This document shows positions 49,201 through 63,886 of a stretch of DNA of 64,000 nt, piece after piece. The notes beneath the pieces are model-generated. The model was not told where the DNA came from, did not search any database, and was given only the letters and a program-made list of their open reading frames with translations. Each line of letters opens with the position of its first letter. Position 1 is the stretch's first letter. Source of the DNA: Megachile rotundata (Eukaryota; Arthropoda; Insecta; Hymenoptera; Megachilidae); assembly GCF_050947335.1 (NCBI RefSeq), contig NW_027473342.1, positions 1,488,001-1,552,000 on the forward strand. The letters run 5' to 3'. Both the position numbers and the translations under genes were made by a program.

Positions 49201-49390
49201 ACCACACAATCTCACAATCACACAATCACACAATCACACAATCACACAATCACACAATCACACAATCACACAATCACACAATCACACAATCACACAATCA
49301 CACAATCACACAATCACACAATCACACGATCACACAATCACACAATTACACAATCACACAATCACACAATCACACAATCACACAATCACA
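46213..49390 (+). repeat. 3.1-kb block D, copy 2
   Basis: Markers match block D copy 1: ATGACACAATTACAC 46,213, CpG 46,573, 14-mer array 47,245-47,505, cassettes 48,125 and 48,647, ATCACCATC 49,021, CpG 49,133, AATTAC 49,343. This copy has one extra 14-bp AACCACGC unit before the second CpG module and a longer 14-mer array. After about 49,390 it continues with CCTAATC, while copy 1 continues with ATCGCAC and 14-mers. Confidence 0.87.
47245..47505 (+). repeat. 14-mer array in block D copy 2
   Basis: A perfect 8+6 period ending at AAGCACAC. It is the counterpart of 32,286-32,510 but longer. Confidence 0.9.
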
Positions 49391-52300
49391 CAATCACCTA
49401 ATCACACAATCACACAATCACACAATCACACAATCGCACAATCACACAACCACACAACCACACAATCATACAAGCGCACAATCACTCAATCACACAGTCA
49501 CAATCACACAATCACAATCACACAATCACAATCACACAATCACAATCACACAATCACAATCACACAATCACAATCACACAATCACAATCACACAATCAGA
49601 ATCACACAACCACAATCACACAATCACAACCACACAATCACAATCACACAATCACAATCACACAATCACAATCACACAATCACACAAGTACACAATCACA
49701 CAATCACACAGTCACACAATCACACAAGCACACAATGACTCAATCACACAATCACACACACACACAATCACACAATCACACGAGCACGCAATCACACATT
49801 CACACAATCACACAATCACACCATCACACAATCACACAATCACACAATCACACAATCACGCAATCACAATCACGCAATCGCAATCACGCAATCACAATCA
49901 CGCAATCACACATTCACGGTTACACTAACACGATCACACAATCACGATCACACAATCACGGTCACACAATCACGGTCACACAACCACACAATCACACAAT
50001 CACACAATCACACAATCACACAATCACACGATCACACGATCACACGATCACACAATCACACGATCACACAATCACACATTCACACAATCACACAATCACT
50101 CCATCACACAATCACACAATCACACAATCACACAATCACGCAATCACAATCACGCAATCAGAATCACGCAGTCACACATTCACGGTCACACTATCACGGT
50201 CACACAATCACGGTCACACAATCACGGTCACACAACCACACAATCACACAATCACACAATCACACGATCACACAATCACACAATCACACAATCACACACT
50301 CACCTAATCACACAATCACACAATCTCACAACCACACAATCACACAATCACACAATCACTCAATCACACAATCACACAATCACACAATCACACAATCACA
50401 CAATCACACAATGACACAACCACACAATCACACAATCACACAATCACACAATCACACAATCACACAATCACACAATCACACAAACACACAATCTCACAAT
50501 CACACAATCACACAATCACCCAATCACACAATCACACAATCACAATCGCACAATCACAATCACACAATCACACAATCACACAATCACACAATCACACAAT
50601 CACGCAATCACAATCACGCAATCGCAATCACGCAATCACAATCATGCAATCACACATTCACGGTCACACTAACACGATCACACAATCACGATCACACAAT
50701 CACGGTCACACAATCACGGTCACACAACCACACAATCACACAATCACACCATCACACAATCACACAATCACACAATCACACAATCACACAATCACACATT
50801 CACACAATCACACAATCACACAATCACACAATCACACAATCACACAATCACACAATCACACAATCACACAATCACACAATCACACAAGCACACAATCACA
50901 CAATCACACAATCACACAATCACACAATCACACAATCACTCAATCACACAATCACACAATCACCTAATCACACAATCACACAATCTCACAACCCCACAAT
51001 CACACAAGCACACAATCACACACTCACACAATCACACAGTCACAATCACACAATCACAATCACACAATCACAATCACACAATCACACAATCACACAATCA
51101 CACAATCACACAATCACACAATCACACAATCACACAATCACACAATCACACAATCACACAATCACACAATCACACAATCACACAATCACACAATCACACA
51201 ATCACACAATCACACAATCACACAATCACACAATCACACAATCACACAATCACACAATCACACAATCACACAATCACACAATCACACAATCACACAACCG
51301 CAAAATCACACAATGACACAATCACACAATCACACACACACACAATCACACAGTCACAATCACACAATCACAATCACACAATCACAATCACACAGTCACA
51401 ATCACACAATCACAATCACACAATCACACAAACACACAATCTCACAATCTCACAATCACACAATCACACAATCACACAATCACAATTGCACAATCACAAT
51501 TACACAATCACACAATCACACAATCACACAATCACACAATCACACAATCACACAACCGCAAAATCACACAATCACACAATCACACAATCACGCAATCACA
51601 CAATCACACAATCACACAATCACACAACCGCAAAATCACACAATCACACACACACACAATCACACAGTCACAATCACACAATCACAATCACACAATCACA
51701 ATCACACAGTCACAATCACACAATCACAATCACACAATCACACAAGCACACAAACACACAATCTCACAATCACACAATCACACAATCACACAATCACAAT
51801 TGCACAATCACAATTACACAATCACACAATCACACAATCACACAATCACACAATCACACAATCACACAATCACACAATCACACAATCACACAATCACACA
51901 ATCACACAATCACACAATCACACAATCACACAATCACACAATCACACAATCACACAATCACACAATCACCTAATCACACAATCACACAATCTCACAACCA
52001 CACAATCACACACGCACACAATCACTCAATCACACAATCACACACTCACACAATCACACAGTCACAATCACACAATCACAATCACACAATCACAATCACA
52101 CAATCACACAATCACACAATCACACAATCACACAATCACACAATCACACAATCACACAACCACAAAATCACACAATGACACAATGACACAATCACACACA
52201 CACACACAATCACACATTCACAATCACACAATCACAATCACACAATCACAATCACACAGTCACAATCCCACAATCACAATCACACAATCACACAAGCACA

Positions 52301-52590
52301 CAAACACACAATCTCACAATCACACAATCACACAATCACACAATCACACAATCACACAATCACAATCGCACAATCACAATTACACAATCACACAATCACA
52401 CAATCACACAATCACACAATCACACAATCACACAATCACACAATCACACAATCACACAATCACCTAATCACACAATCACACAATCTCACAACCACACAAT
52501 CACACAATCACACAATCACTCAATCACACAATCACACGATCACACAATCACACAATCACACAATCACACAATCACACAATCACACAATCA
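49391..52590 (+). repeat. 3.2-kb block E, copy 1
   Basis: Contains an AAGCGCAC module (49,467), 14-mers, the CpG-rich triple module (49,735), ATGACACAACC (50,411), a CpG module (50,659), a cassette with AACCCCAC (50,963), G-module (51,313), ATTGCAC (51,486), paired ACCGCAAAATC, cassette (51,969), A-marker (52,183) and cassette (52,463). It matches 58,990-62,210 at offsets of 9634, 9586 and 9594 bp. Confidence 0.87.
49735..50290 (+). repeat. CpG-rich triple module, copy 2
   Basis: The variant order is the same as at 15,291, with ATGACTCAATC at 49,735, CACGGTTACACTAACACG at 49,915 and CACGGTCACACTATCACGG at 50,181. It differs from the 15.3-kb copy by one octamer near 50,140, which shifts the reading phase. 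It is 9634 bp from the copy at 59,369 with no length difference across the module. Confidence 0.88.
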
Positions 52591-53070
52591 CACAATCACC
52601 TAATCACACAATCACACAATCTCACAACCACACAATCACACAATCACACAATCACTCAATCACACAATCACACGATCACACAATCACACAATCACACAAT
52701 CACACAATCACACAATCGCACAATCACACAACCACACAACCACACAATCATACAAGCGCACAATCACTCAATCACACAATCACACACTCACACAATCACA
52801 CAGTCACAATCACACAATCACACAATCACACAGTCACAATCACACAATCACACAATCACAATCGCACAATCACACAATCACACAATCACACAATCACACA
52901 ATCACACAATCACACAATCACACAATCACAATCGCACAATCACAATCACACAATCACAATCACACAATCACAATCACACAATCACAATCACACAATCACA
53001 CAAGCACACAATCGCACACTCACACAATCACACAGTCACAATCACACAATCACAATCACACAATCACACA
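52591..53070 (+). repeat. Cassette, AAGCGCAC module and 14-mer lead-in
   Basis: A duplicated CCTAATC segment (52,599) with CACACGATC is followed by AATCATACAAGCGCAC (52,749), two GTCACAATC variants, ATCGCAC variants, a short 14-mer run, AAGCACACAATCGCAC and CACTCAC. The last part is the same lead-in that precedes the 14-mer arrays at 34,489 and 57,933. Confidence 0.8.
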
Positions 53071-53078
53071 ATCACAAT

Positions 53079-53958
53079 CAAACAATCACAATCACACAAT
53101 CACAATCACACAATCACAATCACACAATCACAATCACACAATCACAATCACACAATCACAATCACACAATCACAATCACACAATCACAATAACACAATCA
53201 CAATCACACAATCACAATCACACAATCACAATCACACAATCACAATCACACAATCACAATCACACAATCACAATCACACAATCACAATCACACAATCACA
53301 ATCACACAATCACAATCACACAATCACAATCACACAATCACAATCACACAATCACAATCACACAATCACAATCACACAATCACAATCACACAATCACAAT
53401 CACACAATCACAATCACACAATCACAATCACACAATCACAATCACACAATCACATTCACACAATCACAATCACACAATCACAATCACACAATCACAATCA
53501 CACAATCACAATCACACAATCACCATCACACAATCACAATCACACAATCACAATCACACAATCACAATCACACAATCACAATCACACAATCACAATCACA
53601 CAATCACAATCACACAATCACAATCACACAATCACAATCACACAATCACAATCACACAATCACAATCACACAATCACAATCACACAATCACAATCACACA
53701 ATCACAATCACACAATCACAATCACACAATCACAATCACACAATCACAATCACACAATCACAATCACACAATCACAATCACACAATCACAATCACACAAT
53801 CACAATCACACAATCACAATCACACAATCACAATCACACAATCACAATCACACAATCACAATCACACAATCACAATCACACAATCACAATCACACAATCA
53901 CAATCACACAATCACAATCACACAATCACAATCACACAATCACAATCACACAATCACA
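53079..53958 (+). repeat. 14-mer array a4, the longest
   Basis: CAAACAATC is at 53,079, AATAAC at 53,188 and the AAGCAC terminator at 53,960. The left arm is 109 bp (one unit shorter than a1). The right arm is 772 bp (32 units longer than a1). Only two further variants interrupt it: CACATTCAC (about 53,453) and CACCATCAC (about 53,521). It is about 0.88 kb, roughly 63 units. Confidence 0.93.
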
Positions 53959-53960
53959 CA

Positions 53961-55247
53961 AGCACACAATCACACAATCACACAATCACAATCGCACAAT
54001 CACAATTACACAATCACACAATCACACAATCACACAGTCACACAATCACACAATCACACAATCACACAATCACACAATCACACAGTCACACAATCACACA
54101 ATCACACAATCACACAATCACACAATCACACAATCACACAATCACACAGTCACACAATCACACAATCACACAATCACACAATCACACAATCACACAATCA
54201 CACAAACACACAATCTCACAATCACACAATCACACAATCACACAATCACACAATCACAATCGCACAATCACAATTACACAATCACACAATCACACAATCA
54301 CACAATCACACAATCACACAATCACACAATCACACAATCACACAATCACACAATCACACAATCACACAATCACACAATCACAATCGCACAATCACAATTA
54401 CACAATCACACAATCACACAATCACACAATCACACAATCACACAATCACACAATCAAACAATCACACAATCACACAATCACACAATCACACAATCACACA
54501 ATCACACAAGCACACAATCACACAATCACACAATCACACAATCACACAATCACACAATCACACAATCACACAATCACACAATCACACAATCACACAATCA
54601 CACAATCACCTAATCACACAATCACACAATCTCACAACCACACAATCACACAATCACACAATCACACAACCACACAACCACACAATCATACAAGCGCACA
54701 ATCACTCAATCACACAATCACACACTCACACAATCACACAGTCACAATCACACAATCACACAATCACACAGTCACAATCACACAATCACACAATCCCACA
54801 ATCACACAATCACACAATCACACAATCACACAATCACACAATCACACAATTACACAATCACACAATCACACAATCACACAATCACACAATCACACAATCA
54901 CAATCGCACAATCACAATTACACAATCACACAATCACACAATCACACAATCTCACAACCACACAATCACACAATCACACAATCACTCAATCACACAATCA
55001 CTCAATCACACAATCACACAATCACACAATCACACAATCACACAATCACACAATCACACAATCACACAATCACACAATCACACAATCACACAATCACACA
55101 AACACACAATCTCACAATCACACAATCACACAATCACACAATCACACAATCACACAATCACACAATCACACAATCACACAATCACACAATCACACAATCA
55201 CACAATCACACAATCACACAATCACACAATCACACAATCACACAACC
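53961..55247 (+). repeat. Octamer field with AAGCGCAC module
   Basis: Octamers with ATCGCAC/AATTAC pairs, several GTCACACA variants, a CCTAATC cassette (54,609) and an AAGCGCAC module (54,687), followed by AATCCCAC and AATTAC. The order resembles the right part of block L (about 3027-3300) and 10,949-11,230. Confidence 0.78.
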
Positions 55248-56258
55248 ACACAACCACACAATCATACAAGCGCACAATCACTCAATCACACAATCACACA
55301 CTCACACAATCACACAGTCACAATCACACAATCACACAATCACACAGTCACAATCACACAATCACACAATCCCACAATCACACAATCACACAATCACACA
55401 ATCACACAATCACACAATTACACAATCACACAATCACACAATCACACAATCACACAATCACACAATCACAATCGCACAATCACAATTACACAATCACACA
55501 ATCACACAATCACACAATCTCACAACCACACAATCACACAATCACAAAATCACTCAATCACACAATCACACAATCACACAATCACACAATCACACAATCA
55601 CACAATCACACAATCACACAATCACACAATCACACAATCACACAATCACACAATCACACAAACACACAATCTCACAATCACACAATCACACAATCACACA
55701 ATCACACAATCACAATCGCACAATCACAATTACACAATCACACAATCACACAATCACCTAATCGCACAATCACACAATCTCACAACCACACAATCACACA
55801 ATCACACAATCACTCAATCTCACAATCACACAATCACACAATCACACAATCACACAATCACAATCGCACAATCACAATTACACAATCACACAATCACACA
55901 ATCACACAATCACACAATCACACAATCACACAATCACACAATTACACAATTACACAATCACACAATCACAATCACACAATCACACAAGCACACAAACACA
56001 CAATCTCACAATCACACAATCACACAATCACACAATCACACAATCACACAATCACAATCGCACAATCACAATTACACAATCACACAATCACACAATCACA
56101 CAATCACACAATCACACAATCACACAATCACACAATCACACAATCACACAATCACACAATCACACAAGCACACAATCACACAATCACACAATCACACAAT
56201 CACACAATCACACAATCACAATCGCACAATCACAATTACACAATCACACAATCACAAT

Positions 56259-56466
56259 CAAACAATCACAATCACACCATCACAATCACACAATCACAAT
56301 CACACAATCACAATCACACAATCACAATCACACAATCACAATCACACAATCACAATCACACAATCACAATCACACAATCACAATCACACAATCACAATCA
56401 CACAATCACAATCACACAATCACAATCACACAATCACAATCACACAATCACAATCACACAATCACA
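56259..56466 (+). repeat. 14-mer array a6, present only in block M copy 2
   Basis: CAAACAATC at 56,259, then ATCACACCATC, then regular 14-mers to AAGCAC at 56,468. It has no AATAAC marker. Together with the preceding AAGCAC segment it is the main insertion separating block M copy 2 from copy 1. Confidence 0.85.
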
Positions 56467-57932
56467 CAAGCACACAAACACACAATCTCACAATCACACA
56501 ATCACACAATCACACAATCACACAATCACACAATCACAATCGCACAATCACAATTACACAATCTCACAATCACACAATCACACAATCACACAATCACACA
56601 ATCACACAATCACACAATCACACAATCACACAATCACACAATCACACAATCACACAGTCACACAATCACACAATCACACAATCACACAATCACACAATCA
56701 CACAATCACACAATCACACAATCACACAATCACGTAATCACACAATCACACAATCTCACAACCACACAATCACACAATCACACAATCACTCAATCACACA
56801 ATCACACAATCACACAATCACACAATCACACAATCACACAATCACACAAACACACAATCTCACAATCACACAATCACACAATCACACAATCACAATCGCA
56901 CAATCACAATTACACAATCACACAATCACACAATCACACAATCACACAATCACACAATCACACAAACACACAATCACACAATCACACAATCACACAATCA
57001 CACAATCACACAATCACACAATCACACAACCGCAAAATCACACAATGACACAATCACACAATCACACACACACACAATCACACAGTCACAATCACACAAT
57101 CACAATCACACAATCACAATCACACAGTCACAATCACACAATCACAATCACACAATCACACAAGCACACAAACACACAATCTCACAATCACACAATCACA
57201 CAATCACACAATCACACACTCACCTAATCACACAATCACACAATCACACAATCACACAATCATACAATCACACGATCACACAATCACACAATCACACAAT
57301 CACACAATCACACAATCACACAATCACACAATCACGGTCACACAATCACACATTCACACAATCACACAATCACTCAATCACACAATCACACAATCACACA
57401 ATCACACAATCACACAATCACACAATCACACAACCACACAACCACACAATCATACAAGCGCACAATCACTCAATCACACAATCACACACTCACACAATCA
57501 CACAGTCACAATCACACAATCACACAATCACACAGTCACAATCACACAATCACACAATCCCACAATCACACAATCACACAATCACACAATCACACAATCA
57601 CACAATCACACAATCACACAATCACACAATCACACAATCACACAATCACACAATCACACAATCACAATCGCACAATCACAATTACACAATCACACAATCA
57701 CACAATCACACAATCACACAATCACACAATCACACAATCACACAGTCACACAATCACACAATCACACAATCACACAATCACACAATCACACAATCACAAT
57801 CGCACAATCACAATCACACAATCACAATCACACAATCACAATCACACAATCACACAAGCACACAATCACACACTCACACAATCACACAGTCACAATCACA
57901 CAATCATAATCACACAATCACACAATCACAAT

Positions 57933-58504
57933 CAAACAATCACAATCACACAATCACAATCACACAATCACAATCACACAATCACAATCACACAATCACA
58001 ATCACACAATCACAATCACACAATCACAATCACACAATCACAATCACACAATCACAATCACACAATCACAATCACACAATCACAATCACACAATCACAAT
58101 CACACAATCACAATCACACAATCACAATCACACAATCACAATCACACAATCACAATCACACAATCACAATCACACAATCACAATCACACAATCACAATCA
58201 CACAATCACAATCACACAATCACAATCACACAATCACAATCACACAATCACAATCACACAATCACAATCACACAATCACAATCACACAATCACAATAACA
58301 CAATCACAATCACACAATCACAATCACACAATCACAATCACACAATCACAATCACACAATCACAATCACACAATCACAATCACACAATCACAATCACACA
58401 ATCACAATCACACAATCACAATCACACAATCACAATCACACAATCACAATCACACAATCACAATCACACAATCACAATCACACAATCACAATCACACAAT
58501 CACA
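57933..58504 (+). repeat. 14-mer array a5
   Basis: CAAACAATC at 57,933, AATAAC at 58,294 (361 bp, 17 units more than a1) and AAGCAC at 58,506 (212 bp, two units fewer than a3). It is the homologue of a3 inside block M. Confidence 0.92.
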
Positions 58505-58989
58505 CAAGCACACAAACACACAATCTCACAATCACACAATCACACAATCACACAATCACACAATCACACAATCACAATCGCACAATCACAATTACACAAT
58601 CACACAATCACACAATCACACAATCACACAATCACACAATCACACAATCACACAATCACACAATCACACAATCACACAATCACACAATCACACAATCACA
58701 CAATCACACAATCACACAATCACACAGTCACACAATCACACAATCACACAATCACACAATCACACAATCACACAATCACACAATCACCTAATCACACAAT
58801 CACACAATCTCACAACCACACAATCACACAATCACACAATCACACAATCACACAATCACACAATCACACAATCACACAAACACACAATCTCACAATCACA
58901 CAATCACACAATCACCCAATCACACAATCACACAATCACAATCGCACAATCACAATCACACAATCACACAATCACACAATCACACAATC

Positions 58990-61900
58990 ACACTATCACA
59001 CAATCACACAATCACACAATCACACAATCACACAATCACACAAACACCTAATCACACAATCTCACAACCACGCAATCACACAAGCACACAATCACTCAAT
59101 CACACAATCACACACTCACACAATCACACAGTCACAATCACACAATCACAATCACACAATCACAATCACACAATCACAATCACACAATCACAATCACACA
59201 ATCACAATCACACAATCACAATCACACAATCACAATCACACAACCACAATCACACAATCACAACCACACAATCACAATCACACAATCACAATCACACAAT
59301 CACAATCACACAATCACACAAGTACACAATCACACAATCACACAGTCACACAATCACACAAGCACACAATGACTCAATCACACAATCACACACACACACA
59401 ATCACACAATCACACGAGCACGCAATCACACATTCACACAATCACACAATCACACCATCACACAATCACACAATCACACAATCACACAATCACGCAATCA
59501 CAATCACGCAATCGCAATCACGCAATCACAATCACGCAATCACACATTCACGGTTACACTAACACGATCACACAATCACGATCACACAATCACGGTCACA
59601 CAATCACGGTCACACAACCACACAATCACACAATCACACAATCACACAATCACACAATCACACGATCACACGATCACACGATCACACAATCACACGATCA
59701 CACAATCACACATTCACACAATCACACAATCACTCCATCACACAATCACACAATCACACAATCACACAATCACGCAATCACAATCACGCAATCAGAATCA
59801 CGCAGTCACACATTCACGGTCACACTATCACGGTCACACAATCACGGTCACACAATCACGGTCACACAACCACACAATCACACAATCACACAATCACACG
59901 ATCACACAATCACACAATCACACAATCACACACTCACCTAATCACACAATCACACAATCTCACAACCACACAATCACACAATCACACAATCACTCAATCA
60001 CACAATCACACAATCACACAATCACACAATCACACAATCACACAATGACACAACCACACAATCACACAATCACACAATCACACAATCACACAATCACACA
60101 ATCACACAATCACACAAACACACAATCTCACAATCACACAATCACACAATCACCCAATCACACAATCACACAATCACAATCGCACAATCACAATCACACA
60201 ATCACACAATCACACAATCACACAATCACACAATCACGCAATCACAATCACGCAATCGCAATCACGCAATCACAATCATGCAATCACACATTCACGGTCA
60301 CACTAACACGATCACACAATAACGATCACACAATCACGGTCACACAATCACGGTCACACAACCACACAATCACACAATCACACCATCACACAATCACACA
60401 ATCACACAATCACACAATCACACAATCACACATTCACACAATCACACAATCACACAATCACACAATCACACAATCACACAATCACACAATCACACAATCA
60501 CACAATCACACAATCACACAAGCACACAATCACACAATCACACAATCACACAATCACACAATCACACAATCACTCAATCACACAATCACACAATCACCTA
60601 ATCACACAATCACACAATCTCACAACCCCACAATCACACAAGCACACAATCACACACTCACACAATCACACAGTCACAATCACACAATCACAATCACACA
60701 ATCACAATCACACAATCACACAATCACACAATCACACAATCACACAATCACACAATCACACAATCACACAATCACACAATCACACAATCACACAATCACA
60801 CAATCACACAATCACACAATCACACAATCACACAATCACACAATCACACAATCACACAATCACACAATCACACAATCACACAACCGCAAAATCACACAAT
60901 GACACAATCACACAATCACACACACACACAATCACACAGTCACAATCACACAATCACAATCACACAATCACAATCACACAGTCACAATCACACAATCACA
61001 ATCACACAATCACACAAACACACAATCTCACAATCTCACAATCACACAATCACACAATCACACAATCACAATTGCACAATCACAATTACACAATCACACA
61101 ATCACACAATCACACAATCACACAATCACACAATCACACAACCGCAAAATCACACAATCACACAATCACACAATCACGCAATCACACAATCACACAATCA
61201 CACAATCACACAACCGCAAAATCACACAATCACACACACACACAATCACACAGTCACAATCACACAATCACAATCACACAATCACAATCACACAGTCACA
61301 ATCACACAATCACAATCACACAATCACACAAGCACACAAACACACAATCTCACAATCACACAATCACACAATCACACAATCACACAATCACACAATCACA
61401 ATTGCACAATCACAATTACACAATCACACAATCACACAATCACACAATCACACAATCACACAATCACACAATCACACAATCACACAATCACACAATCACA
61501 CAATCACACAATCACACAATCACACAATCACACAATCACACAATCACACAATCACACAATCACCTAATCACACAATCACACAATCTCACAACCACACAAT
61601 CACACACGCACACAATCACTCAATCACACAATCACACACTCACACAATCACACAGTCACAATCACACAATCACAATCACACAATCACAATCACACAATCA
61701 CACAATCACACAATCACACAATCACACAATCACACAATCACACAATCACACAACCACAAAATCACACAATGACACAATGACACAATCACACACACACACA
61801 CAATCACACATTCACAATCACACAATCACAATCACACAATCACAATCACACAGTCACAATCCCACAATCACAATCACACAATCACACAAGCACACAAACA

Positions 61901-62210
61901 CACAATCTCACAATCACACAATCACACAATCACACAATCACACAATCACACAATCACAATCGCACAATCACAATTACACAATCACACAATCACACAATCA
62001 CACAATCACACAATCACACAATCACACAATCACACAATCACACAATCACACAATCACCTAATCACACAATCACACAATCTCACAACCACACAATCACACA
62101 ATCACACAATCACTCAATCACACAATCACACGATCACACAATCACACAATCACACAATCACACAATCACACAATCACACAATCACACAATCACACAATCA
62201 CACAATCACA
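58990..62210 (+). repeat. 3.2-kb block E, copy 2
   Basis: Markers are at 59,369, 60,045, 60,293, 60,597, 60,899, 61,072, 61,563 and 61,777, in the same order as block E copy 1. Length differences are whole octamers: 48 bp lost in the octamer field before the G-module, 8 bp regained later. Its left flank lacks the AAGCGCAC module seen at 49,467. Its right flank continues into a B cassette, while copy 1 repeats a CCTAATC segment. Confidence 0.87.
59369..59924 (+). repeat. CpG-rich triple module, copy 3
   Basis: Matches copy 2 at a constant 9634-bp offset: ATGACTCAATC at 59,369, CACGGTTACACTAACACG at 59,549, CACGGTCACACTATCACGG at 59,815. It belongs to the duplicated block at 58,990-62,210. Confidence 0.88.
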
Positions 62211-63878
62211 CAACCACAAAATCACACAATGACACAATCACACAATCACACACACACACAATCACACAGTCACAATCACACAATCACAATCACACAATCA
62301 CAATCACACAATCACAATCACACAACCACATTCACACAATCACAATCACACAATCACAATCACACAATCACAATCACACAATCACAATCACACAATCACA
62401 ATCACACAATCACAATCACACAATCACACAAGCACACAATCACACAATCACACAAGCACACAATCACACAATCACACAATCACACAATCACGCAATCACA
62501 ATCACGCAATCGCAATCACGCAATCACAATCACGCAATCACACATTCACGGTCACACTAACACGATCACACAATCACGATCACACAATCACGGACACACA
62601 ATCACGGTCACACAACCACACAATCACACAATCACACCATCACACAATCACACAATCACACAATCACACAATCACGCAATCACACAATCACACAATCACA
62701 CAATCACACAATCACACAATCACACAATCACACAATCACACAATCACACAAACACACAATCTCACAATCACACAATCACACAATCACACAATCACACAAT
62801 CACAATCGCACAATCACAATTACACAATCACACAATCACACAATCACACAATCACACAATCACACAATCACACAATCACACAATCACACAATCACACAAT
62901 CACACAATCACACAATCACACAATCACACAATCACACAATCACACAATCACACAATCACACAATCACACAATCACACAATCACACAATCACAATCGCACA
63001 ATCACAATTACACAATCACACAATCACACAATCACACAATCACACAATCACACAATCACACAATCACACAATCACACAATCACACAATCACACAATCACA
63101 CAATCACACAATCACACAATCACACAATCACACAATCACACAATCACACAAGCACACAATCACACAATCACACAATCACACAATCACACAATCACACAAT
63201 CACACAATCACACAATCACACAATCACACAATCACACAATCACACAATCACCTAATCACACAATCACACAATCTCACAACCACACAATCACACAAGCACA
63301 CAATCACTCAATCACACAATCACACACTCACACAATCACACAGTCACAATCACACAATCACAATCACACAATCACAATCACACAATCACAATCACACAAT
63401 CACAATCACACAATCACAATCACACAATCACAATCACACAACCACAATCACACAATCACAACCACACAATCACAATCACACAATCACAATCACACAATCA
63501 CACAATCACACAATCACACAAACACACAATCTCACAATCACACAATCACACAATCACATAATCACACAATCACAATCGCACAATCACAATTACACAATCA
63601 CAATCACACAATCACAATCACACAATCACAATCACACAATCACCATCACACAATCACACAATCACACAATCACACAATCACACAATCTCACAACCACACA
63701 ATCACACACGCACACAATCACTCAATCACACAATCACACACTCACACAATCACACAGTCACAATCACACAATCACAATCACACAATCACAATCACACAAT
63801 CACACAATCACACAATCACACAATCACACAATCACACAATCACACAATCACACAATCACACAACCACAAAATCACACA
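61777..63878 (+). repeat. Higher-order repeat unit H9 (short, chimeric, 2.11 kb)
   Basis: A 61,777, cassette 62,057, B 62,229, CpG 62,547, cassette 63,251, then 14-mers and an ATCACCATC variant (about 63,641) as in block D. At about 63,665 it switches abruptly to a terminal cassette (AATCTCAC, CACGCAC) and ACCACAAAATC. The middle cassettes are missing. Confidence 0.84.
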
Positions 63879-63886
63879 ATGACACA

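Larger units (their letters stand above)
55248..58990 (+). repeat. Long-range duplicated block M, copy 2
   Basis: This is the sister of the block at 11.9-15.1 kb. Markers are AAGCGCAC at 55,263, AAAATCACTCAATC near 55,547, CCTAATCGC near 55,757, G-module at 57,045, CACGGTCACACAATC near 57,335, AAGCGCAC at 57,451, 14-mer array from 57,933 and CACCCAATC near 58,913. Private features are ATTACACAATTACAC near 55,940 and AATCATAATC near 57,905. Confidence 0.82.
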
